Below, one piece after another: positions 35,336-43,719 of a DNA stretch of 64,000 nucleotides (position 1 is the first letter of the stretch; each line of letters begins with the position of its first letter). Under the pieces are notes generated by a model. It ran no database searches. It was not told where the DNA came from and worked only from the letters and a program-made list of their open reading frames with translations. Made by a program: the position numbers and the translations under genes. Source of the stretch: an uncultured Lachnospiraceae bacterium (GTDB lineage Bacteria > Bacillota > Clostridia > Lachnospirales > Lachnospiraceae); the NCBI GenBank assembly GCA_949743325.1, contig CATJTQ010000090.1, positions 1-64,000 of the forward strand, read 5' to 3'.

Positions 35336-36808
35336 ATAATCATAACAAATAATATTATACTGAACAAATATCGTATTCAGGGAGTACTTGGAAACGGAAG
35401 CGGAGTGACGGTTTATTTAGTAAGACATTGTGTTCTTATGCAGCAACGAATAATAAAGTGTATAGATAAAAGCAATAAAAATTACAAATTTTATATAAAA
35501 GAGATAAAATATTTAAATCAATTAAGACATGCTGCTATACCTGTACTTTATGATATTGAAGAAGATGATATATACTGTTATATTGTTGAGGAATATATCG
35601 AAGGGTTGTCTTTTAAGGAATTATTTGTACATAAAAATGTGGAATTAAAAGATATTATAGATTTCTTTATACAGTTGTCCTATATTTTTTACTTTTTACA
35701 TGAACAGAAACCATATCCGATAGTTTATCTTGATTTAAAGCCAGAGCACGTTGTGTTTAGTTCAAAAGGGATTTGTCTCTTAGATTTTGGCGGAGCAGTT
35801 GAATTAAAAGGCGCTGAAATTTCAGGAAACTGTATGGGGACAGAAGGGTTTGCGGCTCCTGAACTGATTGAAGGAGGCTATATAGATGAGAGAAGTGACG
35901 TGTATAGTATTGGGGCTCTGCTTTATTGGTGTCTTACTGGAAAAGTTTTTATTCCAGAAAAGGAATATGATAAACTTAATGATGTTCTTACAGATTATCC
36001 GTTAGTTGTAAAAGAAGCTGTTATAAAGTGTCTTCAGAAATATAAAGAAAACCGCTTCAAGTCAGTAATAGAGTTTGCCGAAAAATTAAATTTAGTCTGC
36101 AATTATAATAAGAAAAAATCCTCTTTTAAAATAGCAGTAGTAGGAAGCCAGCCAAGAGTTGGAGTTACGCATTTTTGTATGTCACTTGTTTGCTATTTGA
36201 ATTTAAATCATAGAAAATGCTTATATGAAGAAAAAACAGATTCGGCAATTTTATCAGTGCTTTGTGAAAACGATAATAATTTTTGCGAAGCAGAGGGCAT
36301 AGTTAGAGGTAAAAATTTTTATGGGCTGCCCAAGTACGGCAGTGCAGTTGCTATGGAAGGAATTGACTATGATGTAGTTGTACAAGACTGCGGCTGCCTG
36401 TCAGATGCTATAGTTAATATTATAGATAAAGCAGATTTCTGTATTTTTTTAGGCGGAATTAAATCATGGGAGATTATGCATACCGGACAAATTATAAAAC
36501 GATCAGCATATAAGGATTGGAAAGAAAAGTCGTGTATAGTTCTATTTGGGGTGGATAGAAAACATAATTATTCCAGTTATATATTTAATGAAAAAAGAAT
36601 TTATTTTATGCCTTTTAGTATAAATCCATTTAAACCAAACAAAGAGCTGAATGCTTTTTTTAATCATTTATCAAAAACAATGGGGTTTACATTTGTGATA
36701 AGAAAGAGGTTTCCAATCAAAGGAATATTCATAACTGATTTAATTAAGAATGTATGTAAGTTTGGGGAGAGGAGAGAAAAGATTGAACTACAAAAGAAGT
36801 CTGAGTAA
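35336..36808 (+). CDS. Ser/Thr protein kinase fused to deviant P-loop domain
   Basis: About 490 residues. The kinase domain (about 10-255) has a glycine loop GNGSGVTV, Lys in RIIKCID, YLDLKPEH (catalytic Asp kept, His of HRD replaced by Tyr), LLDFGGA and GFAAPEL, so it is probably active. A C-terminal region (about 262-480) resembles MinD/ParA-type ATPases, starting with VVGSQPRVGVTHF, but lacks the canonical P-loop Lys. No ATG/GTG/TTG follows the strong AGGAGGG at 35323-35329. The next in-frame codons are ATA 35336 and ATC 35339, so a non-canonical start is likely; TTG 35309 lies upstream of that site. It overlaps the next gene by 26 bases. No membrane segment. Confidence 0.75.
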   Translation: MIITNNIILNKYRIQGVLGNGSGVTVYLVRHCVLMQQRIIKCIDKSNKNYKFYIKEIKYLNQLRHAAIPVLYDIEEDDIYCYIVEEYIEGLSFKELFVHKNVELKDIIDFFIQLSYIFYFLHEQKPYPIVYLDLKPEHVVFSSKGICLLDFGGAVELKGAEISGNCMGTEGFAAPELIEGGYIDERSDVYSIGALLYWCLTGKVFIPEKEYDKLNDVLTDYPLVVKEAVIKCLQKYKENRFKSVIEFAEKLNLVCNYNKKKSSFKIAVVGSQPRVGVTHFCMSLVCYLNLNHRKCLYEEKTDSAILSVLCENDNNFCEAEGIVRGKNFYGLPKYGSAVAMEGIDYDVVVQDCGCLSDAIVNIIDKADFCIFLGGIKSWEIMHTGQIIKRSAYKDWKEKSCIVLFGVDRKHNYSSYIFNEKRIYFMPFSINPFKPNKELNAFFNHLSKTMGFTFVIRKRFPIKGIFITDLIKNVCKFGERREKIELQKKSE

Positions 36809-37391
36809 ATTGACTGTTACAGTGGGAATAATTGGAAGCTCCAGTGGAGTTGGTACTACACATCTTGCAATTATGCTGGCAGGGTTTCTTTCATCGAAAG
36901 AGCATAAGAAGACAGCTTTAATTGAATTAAACCATGCTGGCGCCTTTAGTGAAATAAAAGAAATATATTGTGTTGAAGAAATAAATTTAGATGAAATTAG
37001 TGTTAATTTTAGATTAAATGGCGTTGATTATTATCCAAGGCAGTCAGGGAATCAGCTTGCGGAAATTTTTCAAAAAAGTTATGACTATCTAATTTTTGAT
37101 TTAGGGAGTGAATGGGAGTCTAATAAAAATGAATTTTTAAGATGTAATATTGGATGTATTGTTGGGAGTTTTAGTGAATGGAAACTTTATCAGTTTGAAA
37201 GATTTGTTTATATGCTTAAGCAATTAGAAGTGAAAGATGACTTTCATTTTGTTACTGCTTTCGGTTTGCACAAACTTAAAAAAAATTTTGAGAAAAAGCA
37301 CCATATACATATAGATGTTGTACCGTTTGAGCCAACCCCTTTTGTGCTGCATAAAGAGACATTTGCCTTCTTTGAAAGATTATGTATGTAG
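36783..37391 (+). CDS. MinD/ParA-like protein with deviant P-loop
   Basis: A 202-residue protein with an N-terminal GIIGSSSGVGTTHLAIML motif, clearly P-loop-like but with Thr where the essential Lys of GKT/S should be. Further on, YLIFDLGSE fits a Walker B strand. It resembles the C-terminal domain of the preceding kinase, with which it overlaps and is co-translated. The TTG start at 36783 follows GAGGAGAG; the longer frame from 36750 lacks support. TadZ-type pilus proteins have similarly altered P-loops, but no pilus genes are nearby. It may be a nucleotide-free partner of the kinase. Confidence 0.65.
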   Translation: MNYKRSLSKLTVTVGIIGSSSGVGTTHLAIMLAGFLSSKEHKKTALIELNHAGAFSEIKEIYCVEEINLDEISVNFRLNGVDYYPRQSGNQLAEIFQKSYDYLIFDLGSEWESNKNEFLRCNIGCIVGSFSEWKLYQFERFVYMLKQLEVKDDFHFVTAFGLHKLKKNFEKKHHIHIDVVPFEPTPFVLHKETFAFFERLCM

Positions 37392-37700
37392 CATAATAGA
37401 ACAAAGAGGTTTTATTAGGTATTATCACATTATCCGGTTTAACAGGTCGATAGATTTGCAGACTGACAATAAATTAAAGAAAGGAATGGTATGGCTTTCC
37501 CCGATGGATTTTTAGCTATTAAAGATGCTGCAGATGAATTTTCATGTTAAATTTTGTCTAAAATAAATGTGGCGGAAACACGAAAATGTGTTATACTATT
37601 GTTGCACTGGCAATCTCTGCAAATATTTCAGGGATTGCCCTTCAATAAGAAACGCATTTTTTTTGCTGTATAAGACACAATATTTGTTGGAGGATAAGAC
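37392..37700. other. Intergenic region, possible gene remnants
   Basis: No supported gene of normal size. A 19-codon frame at 37491-37550 has AAGGA 6 bases upstream. Its sequence (GFLAIKDAADEF) resembles the start of an excisionase-type helix-turn-helix, so it may be a truncated remnant. Confidence 0.3.
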
Positions 37701-39488
37701 ATGGAGAGACAGGAAACTAAGAGAAAATGGATGCCTGCGGTTGTCGCAGTTATATTCGTAATTATTATTTTGATAATTTGTGTTTTAACAAGAGAGATTG
37801 AGAAAAGGACGCCTTCAGATACTAAAGCAGATATAAACAGTTATTTTGGATTTTCTGATGCGGAAACTTCCGGAATTTTGGGCGCGCCAAAGTCCGATGA
37901 GACAGTTGTGATTATTGATGAGAAGCAAATTGAGGAAAGAGGAGTTATTGTTGATGGAAACGTATATCTGCCGGTTGATGTTGTGGCTAATTATCTGAAC
38001 AAAAGATTTTATTGGGACTCGAATGAAAATCTTCTTATATATACTACGCCGACAGATATTATTCAGACTGCGGTTGGAAGCAGTGAATATTCTGTAGGAA
38101 AGAATAAACAGAGTGTTTCCTATCAGATTGTAAAAACCGATGGAAGTGAAAATTGTTATGTAGCGTTAGAGTTTATTAAATTATATACTGGAATGGAATA
38201 TGATATTTACAGTGAGCCTAACAGAATTCATATATATACCAAAGTTATTGAAAACAAAGCTGTCACTGCAAAAAATAAAGAAGCTAATATTAGAACTGGT
38301 CATAATATTAAAAATGATATATTAAAAACTATTGATGAGAAAACTTCTGCATATGTGCTGGAGGAAGGCGAAAATTGGTATAGAGTATATACAGAGGATG
38401 GCTTTACCGGATATGTACGCAAGAAGGAGTGTACGGAAGGAAAGGTTAGGAACATAAAAATAAATTTTGACCAGCCTGTATATACCAATATTTCTAAAAA
38501 TTATACGATAAATATGGTGTGGCATCAAGTGACAAGTTCCAGCGCTAACAGTAAGCTGTCCTCCAATATTGAAAATATGAAGGGGGTAAATACAATATCT
38601 CCTACATGGTTTAGTCTGTCAGATAATGAGGGTAATATTGAGTCTATTGCAAGTGAATCTTATGTAAATTTAGCACATCGCTGTGGTATGGAAGTGTGGG
38701 GACTTGTTGATAATTTTAAGGCTGAGGTTTCAACAAAAGATATTTTATCATACACTTCAAAAAGAGAGCGGCTGGTAAATCAGTTAATATCTGCTGCTGT
38801 AGAAAATAATCTTGATGGATTGAACATTGATTTTGAGAGTATTGCACCAGAGGCTGGAAAGGACTTTATACAATTTATAAGGGAATTGTCTACGAAATGC
38901 CGTGCTAATGGTATTGTTCTTTCTATTGATAATTATGTACCAGGATATACTGATTACTATGATAGAAAAGAACAAGGAATTGTAGCTGATTATGTTATAA
39001 TAATGGGTTATGATGAATATAATGCTTCCTCAAAGCAGAGTGGTCCTGTTGCATCTCTTCCATTTGTCAGAGAAGGAATAGAAGCAACACTGAAAGAAGT
39101 TCCAGCAGAGAAGGTTATAAATGCAATACCATTTTATACAAGACTTTGGAAAGAGACTCCTAAGACAGAAGATGAAATTGCTCTTGAGGATGTAACACAG
39201 GAAGAATATGTTCCTTATCATTTGAGCAGTGATGCAATTGGAATGTCATTGATGGACAAGACAATTCAGGAAAGCGGAGCCTCTCCTGCATGGGATGATA
39301 ATCTAAAATTAAATTATCTGCAGTATGATGCGGATGGTTCAACATATAAAATGTGGATTGAAGATGCTGCTTCGATAGAAGAAAAGCTTAAACTTATGAA
39401 AGAATTTAAATTAGCTGGTGTCGCTGAATGGAAATTGGGCTTGGAGAAACCAGAAATTTGGGACTTAATAGTAAAATATACTAATTGA
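37701..39488 (+). CDS. Membrane-anchored GH18-family protein
   Basis: A 595-residue protein with one N-terminal transmembrane helix (about 11-30). Next comes a region like a copper-amine-oxidase-N fold (about 75-180), an SH3-like module (about 190-250, ending GFTGYVRKKE), and a GH18 barrel (about 265-595). The catalytic motif DGLNIDFES near residue 375 retains the acidic DxDxE arrangement. This architecture matches YaaH/YdhD-like or SleL-like cortex and peptidoglycan glucosaminidases. TTGGAGG precedes the ATG. Probably acts on cell wall or spore cortex; substrate not proven. Confidence 0.85.
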   Translation: MERQETKRKWMPAVVAVIFVIIILIICVLTREIEKRTPSDTKADINSYFGFSDAETSGILGAPKSDETVVIIDEKQIEERGVIVDGNVYLPVDVVANYLNKRFYWDSNENLLIYTTPTDIIQTAVGSSEYSVGKNKQSVSYQIVKTDGSENCYVALEFIKLYTGMEYDIYSEPNRIHIYTKVIENKAVTAKNKEANIRTGHNIKNDILKTIDEKTSAYVLEEGENWYRVYTEDGFTGYVRKKECTEGKVRNIKINFDQPVYTNISKNYTINMVWHQVTSSSANSKLSSNIENMKGVNTISPTWFSLSDNEGNIESIASESYVNLAHRCGMEVWGLVDNFKAEVSTKDILSYTSKRERLVNQLISAAVENNLDGLNIDFESIAPEAGKDFIQFIRELSTKCRANGIVLSIDNYVPGYTDYYDRKEQGIVADYVIIMGYDEYNASSKQSGPVASLPFVREGIEATLKEVPAEKVINAIPFYTRLWKETPKTEDEIALEDVTQEEYVPYHLSSDAIGMSLMDKTIQESGASPAWDDNLKLNYLQYDADGSTYKMWIEDAASIEEKLKLMKEFKLAGVAEWKLGLEKPEIWDLIVKYTN

Positions 39489-39567
39489 TAGAAAAATTAT
39501 TGTTTTTTGTGATAAAATAGTAAAGTGGCTATGTTCTATATAATTAAAATTTTTTGTTATTAATCTC

Positions 39568-39596
39568 TTGACTATGAAAGAAAAGTAATGTATTGT
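39568..39596 (+). promoter_or_regulatory. Promoter of metK leader
   Basis: TTGACT, 17-base spacer, TATTGT, about 25 bases upstream of the riboswitch aptamer. Confidence 0.6.
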
Positions 39597-39620
39597 ATAA
39601 ATACAATTAAATAAAATATT

Positions 39621-39720
39621 CTCTTATTAAGAGTAGTGGAGGTGCAAGGACCTGTGAAGCTACGGCAACCCCTGATATTATGGAAGGTGCCAGCCAGAGC
39701 GAGAAATCGAACAATGAGAG
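39621..39720 (+). ncRNA. SAM-I (S-box) riboswitch aptamer
   Basis: The leader begins CTCTTATTAAGAG and closes with a matching AATGAGAG about 100 bases later (P1). Conserved S-box core pieces are present: GTGAAGCTACGGCAACC, GGTGCCAGCC and GCGAGAAATCGAAC. It senses S-adenosylmethionine and shuts off the downstream metK gene when SAM is high. Confidence 0.93.
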
Positions 39721-39742
39721 GATTTGACTTAAATGGTTGTCA

Positions 39743-39766
39743 GGTCCGCATGTGCGGACCTTTTTT
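39743..39766 (+). terminator. Riboswitch-controlled terminator
   Basis: A perfect 8-bp stem GGTCCGCA/TGCGGACC plus six T. Its left flank CAGGTCC (39741-39747) is complementary to GGACCTG at 39648-39654 in the aptamer, a candidate alternative pairing. Confidence 0.9.
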
Positions 39767-39807
39767 GTTAAGAATATATTGTAAAAAACACAAGGAGGAA
39801 AAATAAT

Positions 39808-40998
39808 ATGGAAAAGAGGGTATTTACATCTGAGTCAGTAACAGAAGGGCATCCTGATAAAGTTTGTGATCAAGTGTCTGATGCTATATTAGATGCACTT
39901 TTGGCACAGGACCCTATGAGTAGAGTGGCATGTGAAACATGTACAAAAAATAACATGATAATGGTTATGGGTGAAATTACAACTAAAGCAGATATTGACT
40001 ATGATAAAATTATACGTGATACAATAAGAAAAATAGGGTACAATAAATCAGAGTATGGTTTTGATGCAGACACATGTGAAGTGTTAGTTCGTTTAGACAG
40101 GCAGTCAGCTGATATTGCTATGGGTGTAGATAAGGCTCTGGAAGCTAAGGAACATCAGATGACAGACGAACAGTTAGAGGCAATTGGAGCTGGAGACCAG
40201 GGAATGATGTTTGGTTATGCAAGTAATGAGACAGAGGAATATATGCCATATCCTATCTCACTTGCACATAAAATTGCACTTCAGCTTACAAAAGTACGCA
40301 AGGATGGTACACTTCCATATCTAAGACCAGATGGTAAATCACAGGTTACTGTTGAGTACGATGCTAATGATAAGCCCGTACATTTGGAAGCTGTTGTGTT
40401 ATCAACACAGCATGATGACGATGTTTCACAAGAGCAGATACATAACGATATTAAGAAGTATGTATTTGATCCTGTTTTGCCTAGTGACTTGGTAAGTGAA
40501 AAGACTAAATTATTTATAAATCCTACCGGGCGTTTTGTAATTGGCGGTCCGGCAGGTGACAGTGGGCTTACAGGACGTAAGATTATTGTAGATACTTACG
40601 GCGGATATGCTCGTCATGGCGGCGGTGCATTTTCAGGAAAAGATTGTACTAAAGTTGATCGTTCTGCTGCATATGCTGCAAGATATATTGCCAAAAACAT
40701 TGTGGCAGCAGGTTTGGCAGACAGATGTGAGATACAGCTATCTTATGCTATAGGAGTTGCGAGACCTACATCAGTACGTGTTGATATGTTTGGTACTGGA
40801 AAATTATCAGAGATTGAACTGGTAGATATTATTCGCACTAATTTTGATTTAAGACCAGCCGGAATAATCAATATGTTAGGTCTTCGCCGTCCGATATATG
40901 AGCAGACGGCGGCATATGGACATTTTGGAAGAAATGATTTAGATCTGCCATGGGAGAAATTGGATAAGGTAGATTTATTAAAACAATATATTAAGTAA
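39808..40998 (+). CDS. metK: S-adenosylmethionine synthetase
   Basis: A 396-residue MetK that makes SAM from methionine and ATP. Signatures: [16 protein letters not shown] at the N-terminus, [12 protein letters not shown] (about 130-141), and [19 protein letters not shown] (about 270-288). AAGGAGG precedes the ATG. It is preceded by a SAM-I riboswitch, so expression is under SAM feedback. Confidence 0.98.
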   Translation: MEKRVFTSESVTEGHPDKVCDQVSDAILDALLAQDPMSRVACETCTKNNMIMVMGEITTKADIDYDKIIRDTIRKIGYNKSEYGFDADTCEVLVRLDRQSADIAMGVDKALEAKEHQMTDEQLEAIGAGDQGMMFGYASNETEEYMPYPISLAHKIALQLTKVRKDGTLPYLRPDGKSQVTVEYDANDKPVHLEAVVLSTQHDDDVSQEQIHNDIKKYVFDPVLPSDLVSEKTKLFINPTGRFVIGGPAGDSGLTGRKIIVDTYGGYARHGGGAFSGKDCTKVDRSAAYAARYIAKNIVAAGLADRCEIQLSYAIGVARPTSVRVDMFGTGKLSEIELVDIIRTNFDLRPAGIINMLGLRRPIYEQTAAYGHFGRNDLDLPWEKLDKVDLLKQYIK

Positions 40999-41067
40999 AA
41001 TGTATATAAAGGCTTTTTTTGGCAATACTTTCCATAAATAATCACATATCTGTAAGGAGTGGGAAGT

Positions 41068-41826
41068 ATGAAGCGAAAGAGAGCCTTTATGTTATTTGTA
41101 ATATTATTGTGGACATTTGCAGGAGTTACATTGATTGTACATTTTAACAAAGAGGATGAGGGAGCTGTAGTTGAGGTTTTTGGAAGGATTGATTGTGATC
41201 GGATACAGAGCTGTTTTAGTGCCCAAGGTACACTTCAGTATGATTATCTTACCGGTAATGAGCAGGTAAGTCTTTTAGAGGAGATGGCTAAGCAGATTGG
41301 TATTACAAAAAATTATGAAATTATAACTGAAAATGAAGACAATAATAGAATAGTTAAATTGGAAAAACAGTCTGACAGTGCTTCTGTCGATATGAAGATA
41401 ATAACCTATGAAGTTGAAGTAGAGGATAATGTTGTACAGACAAGGCAGTATTTTTCAATGGATTTGTATTTGTATGAATATATAGAAGAAATTGTGGTCT
41501 TAAAACAGGAAATAGAGAAAGTTTTGAAAAAATCACCATTTGAATGTAATGTTGGTTTGGAATTTGAGGCTAGGTTTAACGGCGATTTATCTTTAAAAGA
41601 GAAAAATAAATTATCTAAGTGGTATTTGGACGAAATTGATGCGAAGATTATTTCAGATGAAAAAAATTCTGAGATTTATACTATTTATGCATACACAGAT
41701 TATATAAGAGATTATGAGATAGTAAATAATAACGCAGTTAATGTAAATATTGTTTTTAATTATGATGAGGAAAATAATATTACGTGGTTTCATATGGCAA
41801 CGCCTTATTTATTAGGAGAATATTGA
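41068..41826 (+). CDS. YwmB-like membrane-anchored protein
   Basis: A 252-residue protein with an N-terminal transmembrane helix (about 7-25) and an extracytoplasmic domain of alternating strands and helices. The pattern (GTLQYDYLTGNEQ early, then a repeated half with NVGLEFEARFNGDL) fits the YwmB/TATA-box-like fold of Firmicutes, of unknown function, often near murA and spoIID. AAGGAG lies 8 bases before ATG 41068. It stands alone here. Confidence 0.65.
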   Translation: MKRKRAFMLFVILLWTFAGVTLIVHFNKEDEGAVVEVFGRIDCDRIQSCFSAQGTLQYDYLTGNEQVSLLEEMAKQIGITKNYEIITENEDNNRIVKLEKQSDSASVDMKIITYEVEVEDNVVQTRQYFSMDLYLYEYIEEIVVLKQEIEKVLKKSPFECNVGLEFEARFNGDLSLKEKNKLSKWYLDEIDAKIISDEKNSEIYTIYAYTDYIRDYEIVNNNAVNVNIVFNYDEENNITWFHMATPYLLGEY

Positions 41827-41940
41827 TAATGTTGTGAAAAAGGCACAGAAGCAAAATTTTATAGAAAAATAAAAATGGCATCGGAACATTTTTTATAGGC
41901 CGGAATATCATATAAAGAAAGAGTTTGTTGGAGAAAAATT

Positions 41941-42864
41941 ATGTCAACCTCAAATTTATTTGATATTCCGGATTTTTACCGTGAGAAATTAAAATCTCAG
42001 CAACCAGACATAGGGATATCCGCTGAATGCATTGGACAGGAATTGGAGAGCGCATCAGAGGCTTCAGATGTTGAACAAAATGTTGACAGTGAATCTATTC
42101 TTGTGGAAGGTGAAACTGAAATTAATAGTACAATTGCAAAACAGATTGACGATGAAACTGTATTAGGTTCACAATCATGCAGAGATGGTAACTGTATGCC
42201 GCCGCCACATCGTCCAGGGTGTAGAGGAGGAAATTGTCCGCCGCCACCGCCGCCACATCATCCAGGGTGCAGAGGAGGAAATTGTCCGCCACCACCACCA
42301 CATCATCCAGGGTGCAGAGGAGGAAATTGTCCACCGCCGCCGCCACATCGTCCGGGATGCAGAGGAGGGAATTGTCCGCCGCCGCGTCATCCATATCCAC
42401 AGTATGCGTTTCATCCTTGTCCAATGGGAACATTTTGTCGAAAGGGCGAGAATATGATGCCGCCTATGCCTTTTTTTAAGTCGCATCCAAGTAGTTTGAG
42501 ACTTCAAGAGGAGATTGAAGATTTGCATGATATGGATATGCTTCAGGAGAGATATCCTAAAAATGCCAGAATGATAAAAATGCTTGTAGATGAGCAGGCT
42601 GATCGTATGGATTATGATGGAAGTATGATTTTTGATGAATCACCAGATAAGGTTCATATTGAGAAAATAGTAAATGAAATTTATAATCGTTTTATGGAAG
42701 AAATGTCAAACCCAAATGCTGATATGGAAAATTTGGAAGGTGAATGTGAAGGCTGTTCAAATTTAGTGGATGAAAATACATTAAAAGAGTTAATTATGGT
42801 TCTTTTATATCAGGAGATGTTTCGAAGAAGATGTAAAAATAGAAGATGTAATCGTTGGTGGTAA
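41941..42864 (+). CDS. Cys/Pro/Gly repeat protein
   Basis: A 307-residue protein, family not recognised. The N-terminal 80 residues are acidic and disordered. Residues about 80-150 carry tandem units of about 17 residues of the type PGCRGGNCPPPPPH, four full copies plus partial ends. A further Cys/Met-rich part and a helical C-terminal domain follow (about 185-307), ending in a Cys/Arg/Trp cluster (RRRCKNRRCNRWW). No signal peptide is seen. TTGGAG precedes the ATG. Possible roles are a metal-binding or cross-linked structural protein, for example in a spore coat. Confidence 0.75.
   Translation: MSTSNLFDIPDFYREKLKSQQPDIGISAECIGQELESASEASDVEQNVDSESILVEGETEINSTIAKQIDDETVLGSQSCRDGNCMPPPHRPGCRGGNCPPPPPPHHPGCRGGNCPPPPPHHPGCRGGNCPPPPPHRPGCRGGNCPPPRHPYPQYAFHPCPMGTFCRKGENMMPPMPFFKSHPSSLRLQEEIEDLHDMDMLQERYPKNARMIKMLVDEQADRMDYDGSMIFDESPDKVHIEKIVNEIYNRFMEEMSNPNADMENLEGECEGCSNLVDENTLKELIMVLLYQEMFRRRCKNRRCNRWW
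42197..42390 (+). repeat. In-gene tandem repeat of about 51-54 bases
   Basis: Four near-identical units encode CRGGNCPPPPP-type blocks. They differ by CCG/CCA swaps and by one codon in the proline run, typical of slippage-prone coding repeats. Confidence 0.85.
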
Positions 42865-42910
42865 ATATACAATTATTAAAAAAATATAAAAAATGCTTGC
42901 AATATTGACC

Positions 42911-42951
42911 GGTAATTGTTACCATGTAAATGTTAAAATGGATTTTAACAT
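42911..42951. promoter_or_regulatory. Two dyads upstream of the TagA-like gene
   Basis: GGTAATTGTTACC (42911-42923) is a perfect palindrome around TTG. ATGTTAAAAT-GG-ATTTTAACAT (42930-42951) is a second perfect inverted repeat. Neither has a T-run, so operators or a leader hairpin are more likely than a terminator. Confidence 0.5.
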
Positions 42952-42977
42952 GGAATTTCACATGGGAAAGGATTATC

Positions 42978-43661
42978 ATGGCTAAAAATATTGACGTATT
43001 TGGCATTTCGCTTGAGACATATACTGTTAGGGAAAATATGCAGTTTTTTGAAGAGTTTGTAACTACTGAGGAACTTAATATAGTAAGCGTGGTATCTTCT
43101 TATATGCTTATGACAGCGTCTGCTGATCAGAGATTAACTGATTTTATTAAAAAAACGGATTTGCGTATAATAGCGGATCCTGTTATATATGAAGTAGTTC
43201 AGGGAAATTATGAACAACAGTATGGTCAGATAAAAAAACAAGAATTGGAAGAACAATTTTTAAAATGTCTTATTAGAAAAAAGAAAAAAATTTATTTTAT
43301 TGGAGAAAATGAGGAACAAGTTAGACGTTTTGAAATATATATTCAGGAACATTATTCTGATTTAATTATAGCTGGAACATGTGGTGAGGGAATAGAAGAT
43401 GACAAAGTTGAGCATATTATTAATGAAATAAATAGTGCTGATGTAGATGTTTTGTTATTGTTTTTTCATTCTCCATCCCAAGAAAATTTTATTATGAATA
43501 ATAAACATCTTATACACGCAAGGTTATGTGTGTGTATCGGTGATGGTGTTCGTTCACGATATTCTCTTGGTATCCGTATTAGTAAAATTAAGGGATTGTT
43601 AGACCAGACTCTGTTTAAAAGAAAGGTAATGAAGTACAATTTAGAGAGTGGCGAAAATTAG
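42978..43661 (+). CDS. WecG/TagA/CpsF-type glycosyltransferase, divergent
   Basis: A 227-residue protein with the layout of the WecG/TagA family, which transfers ManNAc-type sugars in teichoic acid or polysaccharide synthesis. FGISLETYT at the N-terminus, a D-R-I-I-A-D-P strand and KIYFIGENEEQVRRF fit. The usual R-V-T-G-x-D-L active-site block is not seen, so activity is doubtful. ATG 42978 follows GGGAAAGGA. Two dyads lie just upstream. No cell-wall genes adjoin it. Confidence 0.6.
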   Translation: MAKNIDVFGISLETYTVRENMQFFEEFVTTEELNIVSVVSSYMLMTASADQRLTDFIKKTDLRIIADPVIYEVVQGNYEQQYGQIKKQELEEQFLKCLIRKKKKIYFIGENEEQVRRFEIYIQEHYSDLIIAGTCGEGIEDDKVEHIINEINSADVDVLLLFFHSPSQENFIMNNKHLIHARLCVCIGDGVRSRYSLGIRISKIKGLLDQTLFKRKVMKYNLESGEN

Positions 43662-43719
43662 TACTAAGACATCTCATAGTAAAGTGCACGAGCACTTGCG
43701 GCAGAATAAGGAGAGCTAA

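Noticed and set aside
36750..36782. Upstream start for the second P-loop protein
   Set aside because: No ribosome binding site before 36750, while GAGGAGAG directly precedes TTG 36783.
42197..42390. Regular repeats that might suggest a CRISPR array
   Set aside because: The units are contiguous coding repeats without unique spacers and stay in frame with the gene.
42122..42528. Two overlapping minus-strand open frames and two shifted plus-strand frames
   Set aside because: They are shadows of the GC-rich in-gene repeat of the Cys/Pro/Gly protein; no ribosome binding sites and low-complexity products.
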